Of a stretch of DNA of 64,000 nt, positions 42,769 through 54,903 are shown piece after piece (within the stretch, counting starts at the first letter, position 1; the number at the start of each line of letters is the position of its first letter). A program made the position numbers and the translations under genes. Origin of the DNA: Polyodon spathula (taxonomy: Eukaryota; Chordata; Actinopteri; Acipenseriformes; Polyodontidae); NCBI RefSeq assembly GCF_017654505.1, contig NC_054536.1, forward strand, positions 12,517,794-12,581,793. Reading direction: 5' to 3'. Below the pieces are notes generated by a model. It did not search any database and had not been told where the DNA came from. It was given only the letters and a program-made list of their open reading frames with translations.

Positions 42769-45035
42769 TCACAACCTAAGTCAAAGGAACTGACCAGGAA
42801 ACAATAATGATTAATGATTCAAGTAATAAATTTAATGTTCATGCTTGCTTTGTAATTATTAAGCATCCATGTAAGGGGAGTTTGTATGAGTTTGTCAACC
42901 TGCTGCACCCCACCTACACCCCTGATACTGCTAATATCTTAGGAACCATTCAAGCCGATCATTTCAATGTTGTGGAAACTGAGGGTAAAATTGAATGGAA
43001 CCCTTTGACCTGTGACTTCAGATGGCCACCATTTTTGGGGTCAGGTGACCTTTTTGACATGTTGAGGATATTTTAGTAGAGTTTCAGAAAGACTACACAT
43101 GTGTGGTACAAGATATGTCATGAAAAACTAATACATAATGTGTTTCAGTCATGAGAGCTTCATGATTTATCATGACATCCGCTATACTTGTTCATGTTGT
43201 ACCATACTCTAATTTTGTATTTTTATTTCCATTCAGAGGAAAAAAATACACTGTGTAGCAAAAAACCTGGAAAATCAACCATTTAATGCGTTGGTCACCA
43301 TCTGTGAATCCTGTTTGTCTCGTTGAACTGCACTGTCTTAGCTCCAGCTCTATGATGATAATATATGGGTCTGCAATGCAAATTCAGCATGTGGAAGTAA
43401 AGTCTCTTAGTGTCTGGGTCAAGTAGGACCAATAGAAGTTTAGTAGGATAAATAGATTTTTAAGAATGCATTTCTGTCTAATGAAATACCATTCATTCAT
43501 GTTAACGGTATGGTATTAATGGTAGAACAAAAATGGTGATCTAAAATTAAGTGTCAAGGATATAATAAAAAACAGGGGGAAAAAACAAGAATTGGAAACC
43601 AAATAGCATGAATGATATGTGGGGGAAATGATGTAATGATTGCATTTTTTATTCTGTTTATTCTACCTGTGATATAGGGGAAGATTCAGCAGTCTGGCAA
43701 ATAACATCCTAACTGTCAAACAGAGTCTTGTTTGTGATCTGTATCAATGCAATCTACCCTGTTGCTTGTTTTTAACCAGAGTGGCATTAAGAGAACGATC
43801 TTTGCCTTGCACTGCATTACGTTATTATAAAATGAAGCTATTACTTCCCAACTTACATCTATCAAAAGCCCTAAGTTCTGTTGATGCTGATTGTTTTTTA
43901 AAACATGCCTCAAGGCATTGTCAGGTTGCTATGGTTTCATCGAGTCCTCTGGGAATTGGTTAAAGAGCCTACAATCTGCCATGGAAATTGCAACAAAAAA
44001 AAATACTCTTCAGAAAATAAAACTTTTTCTTGTGCCGTCTATAAAGGGTCAATTTCTGCATGTTTATAGGTTGCCATAGCAACAAAAGATGGGTGAAAAA
44101 TGCTGCTTTTGTGTCAAAAGCTGCATTGTCCTGATTTTAAAGAGGCTTGAGTTAATCATGCATCAGGAACCAAGTCTGGCTTTCCAGAAGTTTAATTGCA
44201 TTAAAATATTAAATGCATGACTAGTGTTAAGTCTTGGCCAGAAGCCATAAGTTGGCTCTTCCTGGTAGCAGAACAAAAGTTTAACACTGCTACTCACATT
44301 TTGCAATATTTAATGGCACTGCAATGTCCCAGGAGAACATTTGTACAAACCATTCAACGGAAGCTTTACTGTTATGAAAGAAAAAAAAAAAAAAAAAAAA
44401 AAACACTTTTGTTGGTACATATTTTGTTGGAAGACAAGCTGAAATTACACAGCAGGCTTGTTTATTTAGTTTTACAGTTTTAAAAAATAATAATAGAAAA
44501 CTAGCAACACTTAGCTACTATTAGTCTTCAGAAACACCACTGAATATAAATTTCTTCAGTGTCAAAGTTGTTTTGATTTCAGTTAATGAAGGTAATTTTT
44601 TGTACAATACTCACATTTGCACTTGCCGTGGTGATTCCAGTGTGACTCGGAAGGGGGTGGCGATTAGAGACCTTCTTCGGATCTTCTACTGCCAGCACTT
44701 GGGGAGATCTGTGATAGCTGCAGAGAACAATTTATAGGGACATGGAAAGGAGATACACGGCATGCCTGAACCAGGCAACACAGGCACCTTTAGATAAACC
44801 TCTTCGGACCTCTTCATACTGTGAAGCCCCTTGCATATATTTAATTGCACGCTGTACTGCACACTGCAATACACTAGCTTGTCCTTCACGTGTGGCTTCA
44901 GTTGTTTAGGTTCTTGAAGATCACACTTTTTAATCCCTGAAAGCTGGTAGCACTATAATTTTCACTATACCCATGCAACCTTTTTAAATCTTGTAATGTA
45001 TTGTGGGCTGATAAAGTCCACAATGATTTTACAAC
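42769..45035. other. Gene-free intergenic stretch
   Basis: No gene recognised. It includes an A run of about 23 bp at 44381-44403, which is not preceded by anything recognisable as a retroposed gene. Confidence 0.5.
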
Positions 45036-45043
45036 CTATATGT

Positions 45044-45254
45044 TGGGGGGGGGGGGGTGTCAACCCTGGTCCTGGAGAGCCACAATCCTGCAGGTTTTCT
45101 GGGTATCTTTAAATAATCAATAGCTAAAGACCTGGAACAAATGTTAATGTTGACCAATTAAGAAACAAATTGCTCCAATGAAGTAATTGAGAACTCAGTT
45201 TGAACAAAAAACAGAAGTCCTGCGGCTCTCCAGGACCAGGGTTGGCCACCCCTG
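45044..45254. mobile_element. hAT-type MITE, 211 bp
   Basis: The right end reads inward CAGGGGTGGCCAACCCTGGT, then CCTGGAGAGCC. The left end has GGTGTCAACCCTGGTCCTGG, then AGAGCC, after a G-run expansion. The flanks CTATATGT (45036-45043) and TTACATGT (45255-45262) match at six of eight positions. It is non-coding. Confidence 0.8.
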
Positions 45255-45937
45255 TTACATGTTCACATGTGATATCTTTCAGCTGTGTTCAATAAAGTTT
45301 GTTCAATAAAGTTTTAGACTGTTGACCTGGAGAGTTCTGAACTCAAGGGAAACCATGAATCAGGAAGTATTAATAGAAAGCTCTATATCCCCCTTGGCAA
45401 CGAAGGCATCAGATGAGCTGTTCAACATTACATTTTAGAAAGAACACCTGATCCCAGACAAGGCAAGCTGGAGTATATTGATAGGGTGCCTCTTTGTAAA
45501 GTGTCTGTCCTTGAGAGTGAGTCATGACTTGTTGTAATGTACACACTACCTGTTTATTTCTTGTTTCAATTTCACTGGCCACATTAAAAAAAAAAAAAAA
45601 AAAAGATTTGTCACTCAGAAATCATTTATCACATGAGCTTAGGTCATTCTTTATACAGTATAACTTTTGGTTAAGAAAAATGAATACACTGCTTTCCGTG
45701 ATGGCCAGAACAGCCACACTGAGGGAAAATTAAATTAAATAATAAATAAAAAAAAAACAGTATGAAGTATGCCATGTAAAAGCCAGATTCAACTAGGATC
45801 TTGCCGATAAATTGGATATATTTCATAAGAAAAAGATTGTACTGAATCACTGTATTACAGATACAGTACTGTACTGTTCATATTCATGTACAGATATGTT
45901 TATTCAAAATGTATGAATATGGTTGTAAGATACCATG
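45255..45937. other. Intergenic, no recognisable feature
   Basis: Contains an 18-bp A run at about 45585; otherwise unremarkable. Confidence 0.55.
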
Positions 45938-46551
45938 GGGTTGATGTAAGTTATACCCATTTTGTGGCTAAAATCGACTTTTTGAACGTGACCACAAAAA
46001 ATGTGCACCTCCTCTGACAGGGGATGCGATGATAAGGCATTATCGTCTCACCCCGCAGGTCATCCTAGACCTAATAGCTAAATTTTACCATATCATTGCC
46101 TGCTTGACTGTCGTCTTGGTAACACCGGCAGCACTGACTTCTTTGGTAGCATAACTGGTGTTGGCTGAGGTGTTTCCAAATAACTAATGCTGAGTGACCT
46201 CAGCCATAAGGACTCTCAGCTCTTCCTCAGAAAACATTTATTTTTCGTGCACCAAGAGGACTTTGTTGCCCTTCCTCTGACACATTTGTTTTGTTTGGTT
46301 TGATTTTCGTGCTCCAAAAATCTCATACAGCACCTACTGCTCTGTACTCCTAACTCACCTCACCTTTGGGCTGTAAGTGCAGCTGCTAAATACACCAATG
46401 CACTTGCAGCGTTCATTGCGACCCTCGTTATCATGACTGTGGCTCATTATATGTTTGTGTTGAGTAATTTGCTAAATAATTGCCTGGCCGCTAGGCAATG
46501 TGGATTTTGCAGCCGCAATTGTTTGCACTGCGCCTGTCCTTACATCAGCTG
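45938..46551 (-). mobile_element. Harbinger-like element, shortened copy
   Basis: The left end GGGTTGATGTAAGTTATACC and the right end, read inward as GCTGATGTAAGGACAGGCGC, share the outer TGATGTAAG. On the minus strand the interior matches 23148-23480 around the second copy. The MYB-like reading includes FSEEELRVLMAEVTQHE, then a frameshift before TSYATKE-type sequence and TVKQAMIW-like residues. It has lost most of its coding region and is a MITE-like remnant. A clear 2-3 bp target duplication cannot be fixed. Confidence 0.7.
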
Positions 46552-47871
46552 TATGTTGTCAGGGCAATATGTTATTAAATAAATAAAACATGTATGCAAC
46601 TTATCTCAGATACTGGAGTAAAATCTATTAAACAAACAAACAAACCAAAATAAAACTTGTCCACACATGAAAAGGAAAAATAGTTTTAAAATTAAAGAGC
46701 CAGTTCATGTTTCTTTCTGGAATGCTTGTGGTAGTTGTCTGTAAGTCACAGTATTATACTTCTTGAAATCTATTCATATATTTGTTTATTTCATATATTT
46801 ATATATTTAAGACCTGACTGATGTGCGGGCAGAAAACAGACAGGTTTCTTTGCATTTGACACAGTGTAAAACAATATTTAACCACAGCTAGTATCACCTA
46901 TTGCAAATGAATGATATTAAAAAAACCATAAGTGATGATATCAAATTGAACCCTTGGTAAAGTATGGTAAGCAGAGCAATGAAGCTCTGGGGCTGGTGAC
47001 TCAATTGTTCTACTCTGAAAAGTCTAATTGCTTTGTTTAATGCAGGTATTGCTCCTGCCTGTGAAATGCCTTGTTTGTTTACCTTTCCCTTCCTTTTTTT
47101 GATTTTGCAATAATTTTAAATGGTGTTGCTCCAAAACTGAGATTTAATTATTTAATTTGTAAGTAAATCCAAGATACACAGCTATGTAGTGCTAGGATTT
47201 TTCCTTGAGGAAGCATTTCGTTTGACCCAGACACCTTAAAAGCTCTGGTGTGAATCGAGCACAGAACCAGATTGGCACTTACAGCTGTTTTTTTTTAAAG
47301 GCTATTATAGCATGCAGTGTTGCGTGATACATTGCCGTTACAGATTCTGTCCCCTGTCGGTGAGATGACTTGAGGTTAACCTGCCATGGATAAAATGGAT
47401 TTCAGACTGTGCTTTGAGAAATCCTAGTTCAATATAACCAGTGGCATTTTTTTCCTTAATTCTTCTATAGAAATTCCAGTGATAATAAATAGCAGTAGTT
47501 TTTTTGAAATGACAGCTGATCATAAACCACCTTCAAAGATATACAAAAACTGTGTTGAGTTGCTCCTTGGTCCATCAATCATCATTATAGGTTTCATTAC
47601 TGGAAATAGGGTTTAACATGCATTGTTCGCTTTTGTGTTATTTGGTTTCCAATTACTGTTGTTTCATTGTTTTAAGCCACGAACCTTGCTGATCTTAAAC
47701 ATGAATAACACTTGGGTATGAAAACTATCCTGTCCTTCTACCTTTAAATAGAAGTTTGTAAAGGGTTAAACAGATTTTCCATAAGACTTGTTATTTGTTT
47801 CTGAAATCATATTTCTTACCAAACAGTTCAGCAATTGAAGGGCTGCTTTATTTGACAGCTACAGTACACAC
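46552..47871. other. Intergenic, no recognisable feature
   Basis: No gene or known repeat recognised. Confidence 0.55.
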
Positions 47872-49054
47872 CAGAGGTTCTCAACTGGGGGTCAGCGGCC
47901 CCCTAAGGAGGAGGTTTCAGGGGGTCCTCCAAAAATAAACCAGAGAAAGTGTTATTTTCCCTGCATGCTTATGACACGCTGAAACCTATTAGCTTCAGCA
48001 TGTCATAAGCATGCGCAGAAATGAACGTTTTCTCAGGTTATGTATCAAGTTCTCTGGTTTACGTATGGTGTAATAGAGCTATTTTAGTGGGAAAAAAATG
48101 TTGGAAACACACAATAAATTCCAGATATGGATACATTTTTAATTCGACCATCAGCATCATAACAACAAAACCCACAGAATGATAATAAAGAACTTCCTTC
48201 AACAAGTTCAACTGTAAGGGCTGAAGAACAGCGAGGAGGTGGTGTTGTGAGTGAAAAACATAAAGCTGTTATTAACCCTGCAAAATTAAGGAAATACAAA
48301 GACAGCTACTTGAATTTTGGTTTTATTTGTACTGGAAGTGGACATATACCTCAGCTGCATTGTGTAATATCTCAAAGCAGAATGCTTACCTTACTTACTT
48401 TGACACATTCAAAAGCAAAACTACAACTCTGGAAAGGTCGTGCCTGTGGCGGGGGTCTACTGATCTGTTTGAGCTCTTACATTCTTTCATTCAGGAATGA
48501 AACATTGACTTTGACGTAATCAAACCGCAGCTGGCAACGCATCTGTCTGGTCTACTCAGCAAATGTAATACTTACTTTCCTGAAGTCATAACGGAACTAG
48601 CCGCTACACACCTGTGGGCTACAAATCCCATTAATGAGAATATTGAAGCTAAACTGCCACCCTCTGTCCTATCAAAGCTGTTAGAAGAGCTCACTGATAT
48701 TTCGTCAGACCGCTCCCTCAAAACCAAGTTCAGTGGAGACATTTTGGTTTGAGTGCTCTGATGAATACAGCACTGCTTCTTCTGCAGCACTGAAAGCGTT
48801 GGTCACATTCACTACAACCTATTTATGCTCAGCTATGACATCGATGGAAAGTACTGAGCCATGATGAACATTGACCATTACATGCGTGTGTGTTTGACGA
48901 AGATACCTCCATGTCTTGACAAAATTGTTGCTCAGCACCAGCAACAAGTTTCACATTGAGTAAGCAAAACTAAAATAATAAATAATGTATATGGTGGGCC
49001 GTGGAATTTTTATGGGGGGGGGGGGCTTAGAAGCAAAAAGGTTGAGGACCCCTG
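47872..49054 (+). mobile_element. ZBED-type hAT transposon, internally deleted
   Basis: The ends CAGAGGTTCTCAACTGGGGG and, read inward from the right, CAGGGGTCCTCAACCTTTTT are hAT-type. They are flanked by GTACACAC (47864-47871) and GTATACAC (49055-49062), seven of eight matching. The left subterminal region has a strong hairpin. The interior carries the first and last parts of a transposase with the middle removed. Confidence 0.88.
48127..48959 (+). pseudogene. hAT (ZBED5-like) transposase, N- and C-terminal parts
   Basis: The N-terminus reads MDTFLIRPSAS, a stop, then NPAKLRKYKDSYLNFGFICT, which is the start of the BED-finger region of ZBED5/FAM200-like transposases. The finger itself and the catalytic core are missing. 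After about 48420 the frame resumes at LQLWKG and continues as NIDFDVIKPQLATHLSGLLS, YFPEVITELAATHLWATNP, KLPPSVLSKLLEELTDISSD and a decayed dimerisation region, with TKIPPCLDKIVAQHQQQ near the end. Multiple frameshifts and stops are present. Confidence 0.8.
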
Positions 49055-50497
49055 GTATACACTACTATTTTTGTCCACAAAGCTGTCCACAAGGCACTTA
49101 CCATTCTTTGTGGCTCTTTTCCAGGCTTACAGTAACCCTGGAAACAGGAGATAAGGTTGCAAAGAAGGCTTGTGCTTGGATTACCTATCCTGCAGTGAAA
49201 ATGACAGGCCTGAGTGCTGTATCCAGAGATTACAGACAGTTTGGGTTCACTGAGAGAGTGACCTCGAGCAGGACGGAGTCCAGATTCAGTCTCTGCTTTA
49301 GTAGATTGTAGATTTGGTGCTATTTGTGAGCTGTGGGTGGATGATTTCTTGACAGCCAGCAGAACTAGTCAGAGCCAGATTAGGATACTTCATTAGCAGC
49401 ATCCCTAAACAACACATCTATAGTCTAAAAACACTGTGCCATTACAGCATGCAGACCACTTGTGTTTGGTGGCACTTCAGCAATTGATCCAGCAGTTGAT
49501 TACTGCAGTACCTGTGGTGCCTGTGAAAAGGTTAATGGCATTGGCAAAAACAGACTGTTTAGTGTAGGTGGAGTGAACTGGGTATTAAGTGATACAGAAT
49601 GCCCATGACACTGAGAAGCACCCGATTTAAGCCACTTCATGTATTATCCAGTTTGCATGCTGTGGTATATCTTCACACCTGCCATGGGTGACGCCACTGT
49701 GATATATTCAATGTCTTGCTTTTTTCTAAGTCAGTTATTAAAGAACATGCCTCTCTGCTCAGAATAGCTAACCTAGCCTAACTGCATATGATTTACAGAT
49801 CCCATAGGGGGCTTAAATGTTATAACCCATTAGTTAACAAATACACAGGTAGCTGTGCACCATGTTTATTTTGTATTTAAAATATTTAACCTGGAGTATG
49901 CATATTGTTTACAAGGGCATAGTTATTTGGTTGGTTATCCTACTACTGTATATTTGAAGACGAAAAAAGCATGCACACCATATTACTGAAGAAGCTAAAC
50001 CATCTGATCTCTCACATAATCGACTGTGATTTATGTAGATTATAGTGAGCTGTTAGTATTGGATGTCAACTGGGCAGAAACAATACGATTTTGGAATCAA
50101 ACATTACAAGTCACAATAAAGAGCCTAGCTCATATGAATAAGAGTTGGAATTAAAATAGACTGGTTGAAACTCCATTGGGATTCCAGAGTTTTAGTTTCT
50201 GTGGAATTATATTTTCATTCCCTGCGTTTATCATACAATGTTTTTGTACATATTAAGAAATAAGTACCATAGTATTTATGTAACAAATATTGTAGTTCTT
50301 TATTTATGGGTGAACTTTGTGGGCTGAGAGTCTTGCCTCAGTTGTACAGTGGGGGGACAAAGAATACATGGAACAGCAGCAGGGTCTGAAGATCAAGTAA
50401 ATGATGTGTTGAAACACTTGCCTACAAACAACTGATTACACATGGGTGTCTAAACAAACTATGCATTTCTTGAACTCTTGAATTTATAATGCTGGTA
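49055..50497. other. Intergenic, no recognisable feature
   Basis: No gene or known repeat recognised. Confidence 0.55.
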
Positions 50498-52081
50498 CAG
50501 TGGCTTGCGAAAGTATTGACCCCCCTTGGCATTTTTCCTATTTTGTTGCCTTACAACCTGGAATTAAAATGGATTTTTATTTGGACTTCATGTTATGGAC
50601 ATACACAAAATAGTCCAAACTGGTGAAGTGAAATGAAAAAAATAACTTGTTTAAAAAAATTCTAAAAAATAAATACGGAAAAGTGGTGCGTGCATATGTA
50701 TTCACCCCCTTTGCTATTAAGCCTCTAAATAAGATCTGGTGCAACCAATTACCTTCAGAAGTCACATAAACCCCAGAGTCTGCAACACCAACTAACTAAC
50801 TAAGCAAGGGGCACCACCAAGCAAGCGGCACCATGAAGACCAAGGAGCTCTCCAAACAGGTCAGGGACAAAGTTGTGGAGAAGTACAGATCAGGGTTGGG
50901 TTATAAAAAAATATCCGAAACTTTGAACATCCCACGGAGCACCATTAAAGCCATTATTAAAAAAATGGAAAGAATATGGCACCACAACAAACCTAGCAAG
51001 AGAGGGCTGCCCACGAAAACTCACGGACCAGGCAAGGAGGGCATTAATCAAAGAGGCAACAAAGAGACCAAAGATAACCCTGAAGGAGCTGCAAAGCTCC
51101 ACAGCGGAGATTGGAGTATTTGTCCATAGGACCACTTTAAGCCGTACACTCCACAGAGCTGGGCTTTACGGAAGAGTGGCCAGAAAAAAGAACAATTGCT
51201 TAAAGAAAAAAATAAGCAAACACGTTTGGTGTTCGCCAAAAGGCATGTGGGAGACTCCCCAAACATATGGAAGAAGGTACTCTGGTCAGATGAGACTAAA
51301 ATTGAGCTTTTTGGCCAAGGAAAACTCTATGTCTGGCGCAAACCCAACACCTCTCATCACCCCGAGAACAACATCCCCACAGTAAAGCATGGTGGTGGCA
51401 GTATCATTCTGTGGGGATGTTTTTCATTGGCAGGGACTGGGAAACTGGTCAGAATTGAAGGAATGATGGATGGCACTAAATACAGCGAAATTCTTGAGGG
51501 AAACCTGTTTCAGTCTTCCAGAGATTTGAGAATGGGACGGAGGTTCACCTTCCAGCAGGACAATGACCCTAAGCATACAGCTAAAGCAACACTTGAGTGG
51601 TTTAAGGGTAAACATTTAAATGTCTTGGAATGGCCTAGTCAAAGCCCAGACCTCAATCCAATTGAGAATCTGTGGTATGACTTAAAGATTGCTGTACACC
51701 AACAGAACCCATCCAATTTGAAGGAGCTGGAGCAGTTTTGCCTTGAAGAATGGGCAAAAATCCCAGTGGCTAGATGTGCCAAGCTTATAGATACATACCC
51801 CAAGAGACTTGTAGCTATAATTGCTGCAAAATGTGGCTCTACAAAGTATTGACTTGGGGGGGGGGGGGGGGGTGAATAGTTATGCACGCTCAAGTTTTCT
51901 GTTTTTTTGTCTTATTTCTTGTTTGTTTCACAATAAAAAATATTTTGCATCTTCAAAGTGGTAGTCATGTTGTGTAAATCAAATGATACAAACCTCCCAA
52001 AAATCCATTTTAATTCCAGGTTGTAAGGCAACAAAATAGGAAAAATGCCAAGGGGGGGGTGAGTACTTTCGCAAGCCACTG
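50498..52081 (+). mobile_element. Tc1-like transposon with ~75-bp inverted repeats
   Basis: The left end CAGTGGCTTGCGAAAGTATT and the right end, read inward as CAGTGGCTTGCGAAAGTACT, continue through CCCCTTGGCATTTTTCCTAT, TTTGTTGCCTTACAACCTGG and AATTAAAATGGATTTTT. TA dinucleotides flank both ends (50496-50497, 52082-52083). The element is 1584 bp and contains an almost complete transposase. Confidence 0.95.
50833..51852 (+). pseudogene. Tc1-like transposase, two frameshifts
   Basis: The protein starts MKTKELSKQVRDKVVEKYRS, with the helix-turn-helix block YKKISETLNIPRSTIKAIIK. One extra base in the A7 run at 50959-50965 shifts the frame. A compensating -1 shift near 51190 restores it. From there to TGA at 51850-51852 the DDE domain is intact: KKVLWSDETKIELFG (first Asp at about 51289), [57 protein letters not shown] and IDTYPKRLVAIIAAKCGST. 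The DD34E catalytic residues are all present, and no internal stop lies in the catalytic half. Confidence 0.93.
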
Positions 52082-52561
52082 TAATCACTTCCACTAGCAT
52101 GACGACTTATTAATCAGTTTTGCTGCATCTGGAGTGCATAAAGTGTCATTTTTGCAAAATGCATTTCACCTGTTAAGTTTTAAATTTAATTTGTAACTTA
52201 TGCTCAGATATTTTTTTCTTGTTGTTGTTGTTTCTGCACAGGTTGGAGCCCATCTTTGAGGAATGTATACAACTAATTTCAAAATGCATTTTGACTGTGG
52301 TTGTACCTACAAGTATTATCCTAAATCCTAATCATATGTGCTTATAAAAATTGATGTGTCTACTATAGTGTGAGATAAGGATTTTAAATCCATAGAAAAA
52401 TGGACAGGAAACGTGTTGTTCCAAATGTGGCTAATTTAAATAAGACACAATTGGGGTAAACTTGGTACCTCCATTTTTTTGGCAGTAGGACTCATATCAA
52501 CGTGGATAAAAGTGGGGGCCAAATTTGCACCAGTTGTGTCTTTAGACGGTTGGCCCTTTTT
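52082..52561. other. Intergenic, no recognisable feature
   Basis: AT-rich; nothing recognised. Confidence 0.6.
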
Positions 52562-52800
52562 TAGGAGGCAGAGTGGTCCAGTGGGTAAAGTAACCAGAAG
52601 GTCATCGGTTCAAATCCTACCTCTACCACTGACTTACTCACTGCGTGACCCTGAGCAAGTCACTTAATCTCCTCGTGCCCCATCCTGTGGATGAGATGTT
52701 AAATCAATGTCCTATTGTAAGTTACTCTGCATATAATGCACAGTTCACAGCCTACCTCTGTAAAGTGATTTGTGATGGTGGTCCACTATGAAAAATCACA
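52562..52800 (+). mobile_element. tRNA-derived SINE, near complete
   Basis: The tRNA-like head has an A box (TGGTCCAGTGGG, ~52574) and a B box (GGTTCAAATCC, 52608-52618). The core is CACTGCGTGACCCTGAGCAA, then GTCACTTAATCTCC. The 3' part has GTCCTATTGTAAGTTACTCT and ends in TGATGGTGGTCCACTATGAA. The core resembles the conserved central domain of V-SINE type elements, though I cannot confirm the family name. Confidence 0.8.
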
Positions 52801-54593
52801 TTTACATTCAGTAAATGATTTACCATCCCTCATACTGAAATATTGTTCTTATGTGAGTGTTAGCAATGCTTTCACTCTGAATTTTAGCATCACTTTTCTT
52901 GATTTTCTTGTGTACAGCAATTCATGCATTGTTTTGTGGACAAGTAGGATATATTTGTCCAGACAATTACCGCATTTATGATTTTCAAAATCAAAATTCT
53001 GTCCAATCAATTCCAAATGCTGTAGTTTGCTTTGATTTAGACTATGTCCACATGCAATCTGGTCTTTATCTTATTTTAGTTGGTTTTAATAAACTATCAT
53101 TTTGTTCACATGTGAGGTTTATAATTAAAAATCTGTTGACTGTTAAAGTGTTTTTCTATAGTGTAATAAAGGTTTAAGGCCACAACCCTTCGAAGGAAAC
53201 AAATCCCCTCGGACACACTTCTTCTTAAGTATCTGGTAATATGTTTCTTAGGGTTATTTAGGTTTCCTCTGACCTTGGTCTTCGTCCTCATAACACACTA
53301 CAGTATCCTTTGTAGTCAGTCGGGGAGTCCTCATTGGCCTAGAGTGACATGCCTTTGCAGCTGTAAAAACCCACCCCCTCCCATGAGTTGTTGTTATAGT
53401 CTGTCTCAGTTTGGACCATGGAAGAGAGGTGAGGACCTGCAATGTTTAGACATGAGCTTTGGATTATTCCTGAGATACTATTAGAGATACTTTGATCTAC
53501 CCCCTTTGCACTCTCTCTCTCTCTCTCTCTCTGGAAAAGGAAGAGTAGATGGCTGTTTGCAGAAACAACAAGCATGTTATTGTTTTTATTACCTATCAAG
53601 AATGAACATGTCTGTTAATTGGCCTGTTTATGCAACCAAAATGAAAGAAACAAGAAACACTGGATATGATGTCTTGTAAAACCATTCAGTGCTTACAATA
53701 TCATATATATGATGTTAACAGCATATCACCAAAGTTCTTGATAAGAAGAGTGTTGTATTGCTTAAATTAGGAATGTGGAGAGTAAGAAGTCTCAACCAGT
53801 TTCCGTAATGAGTGCAGTGATTTTCCTAGAACGAGTAATACACAAGAACAAAAAAGCACATAACTCATACTATTTTTGGGGGTGAACTATTAGTTCTTAT
53901 TTTCAGTGGTAAAAATATACATTAGGACTTAAAGCGATCAAAATCACTGTCAAATTTTGTTAAATCACTCTGACCACTTTCTGAGTGCCAGAATACTTTT
54001 CTAAGGCACTTCCCATTTTACCACCACCCACTTTCATATGTCCAAAAATACACACATCCAAAGGCACGTTGCTGCTTGAAGTGTTACAGATTCATTGGTG
54101 ACACACACATGGTACACAATTGTTCCTTAGAAAAGTATTCAGAGAATGTTTTTTTAAGGGATACTGTGGTGTGTAGGGAGTCCCCCTTTCTACTTTTCTT
54201 TAGTTGTAGTCTTGATTTTATATCATCAATGATTCTGTTTGTTTCATAGATTTCATACAAGGGCCGATGCTCTAAATACCCACACATTTATAGTAATTCA
54301 TACAGGGCCAAACTATATTAAAATCAAATATGTAACAGTGAATGGTATTCTCTGTAGTGTTTAGCTGTGTGTTAAATTTGGAGGGACCTATTTTAATAGT
54401 TTCTATGATGCCAGTATTTAGACATTTTATAAATCAATTGAATGACCCCAACAATCATTACCTCACTGTTTATGTAGTTACTGTATATAAATAAATCCAT
54501 TTTTTTTTTTATATTGGCTGCTTTTTATAGAATTATGGTGACATGGTTTTTCCACTTTTGTGTGTGCACAGCATGGTAAGTGATGATTTGTGA
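52801..54593. other. Gene-free intergenic stretch
   Basis: No gene recognised. It contains a (CT)n run at about 53511-53532. Confidence 0.55.
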
Positions 54594-54903
54594 TGGTATT
54601 TACAGTATAATCGTAAATCTCGAAAAACTACTCACTTCTAAATCTTTTGTAGTCATTTTTGTATTTAGTATAAATACATGTTAATTTGGATTCATATGTT
54701 GTTTTTTTCTGACTTTATGTGAACGAAAAGACACACATTTGCCCGTTTTCCCATTGGAAATAGTGATATTTTGAAATATCACTGTCCTGGTCACAAAAGC
54801 AAAGTTTGTGGGGAATAATAGCCATTTCTTATACTTTTGAGGCATAAGCAATTAGGAAATAACACTTACTACCCAGGAACAAAAATTGTGTTACATAGTG
54901 TAA
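54594..54903 (+). mobile_element. End fragment of the long-TIR transposon (second copy)
   Basis: Matches the reverse complement of about 8586-8890 nearly base for base. It includes the last codons of the ORF (NRKSRKTTHF and stop, 54608-54640), the region after the stop, the inverted-repeat block CCCCACAAACTTTGCTTTTG in reverse, and the terminal AAATTGTGTTAC. It is truncated upstream within the ORF, and the other inverted repeat is absent. Confidence 0.88.

Noticed and set aside
44381..44403. Poly-A run as evidence of a processed pseudogene
   Set aside because: No recognisable coding sequence precedes it and no flanking duplication was seen.
51196..51852. 218-residue frame as a domesticated transposase gene
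   Set aside because: It lies between intact Tc1 inverted repeats with TA flanks and needs two frameshift corrections, so it is simply a defective element.
52574..52625. Functional tRNA gene from A and B box sequences
   Set aside because: The boxes belong to a SINE head with a long SINE body after them; no cloverleaf with a proper acceptor stem is evident. The same holds for 41909-41975.
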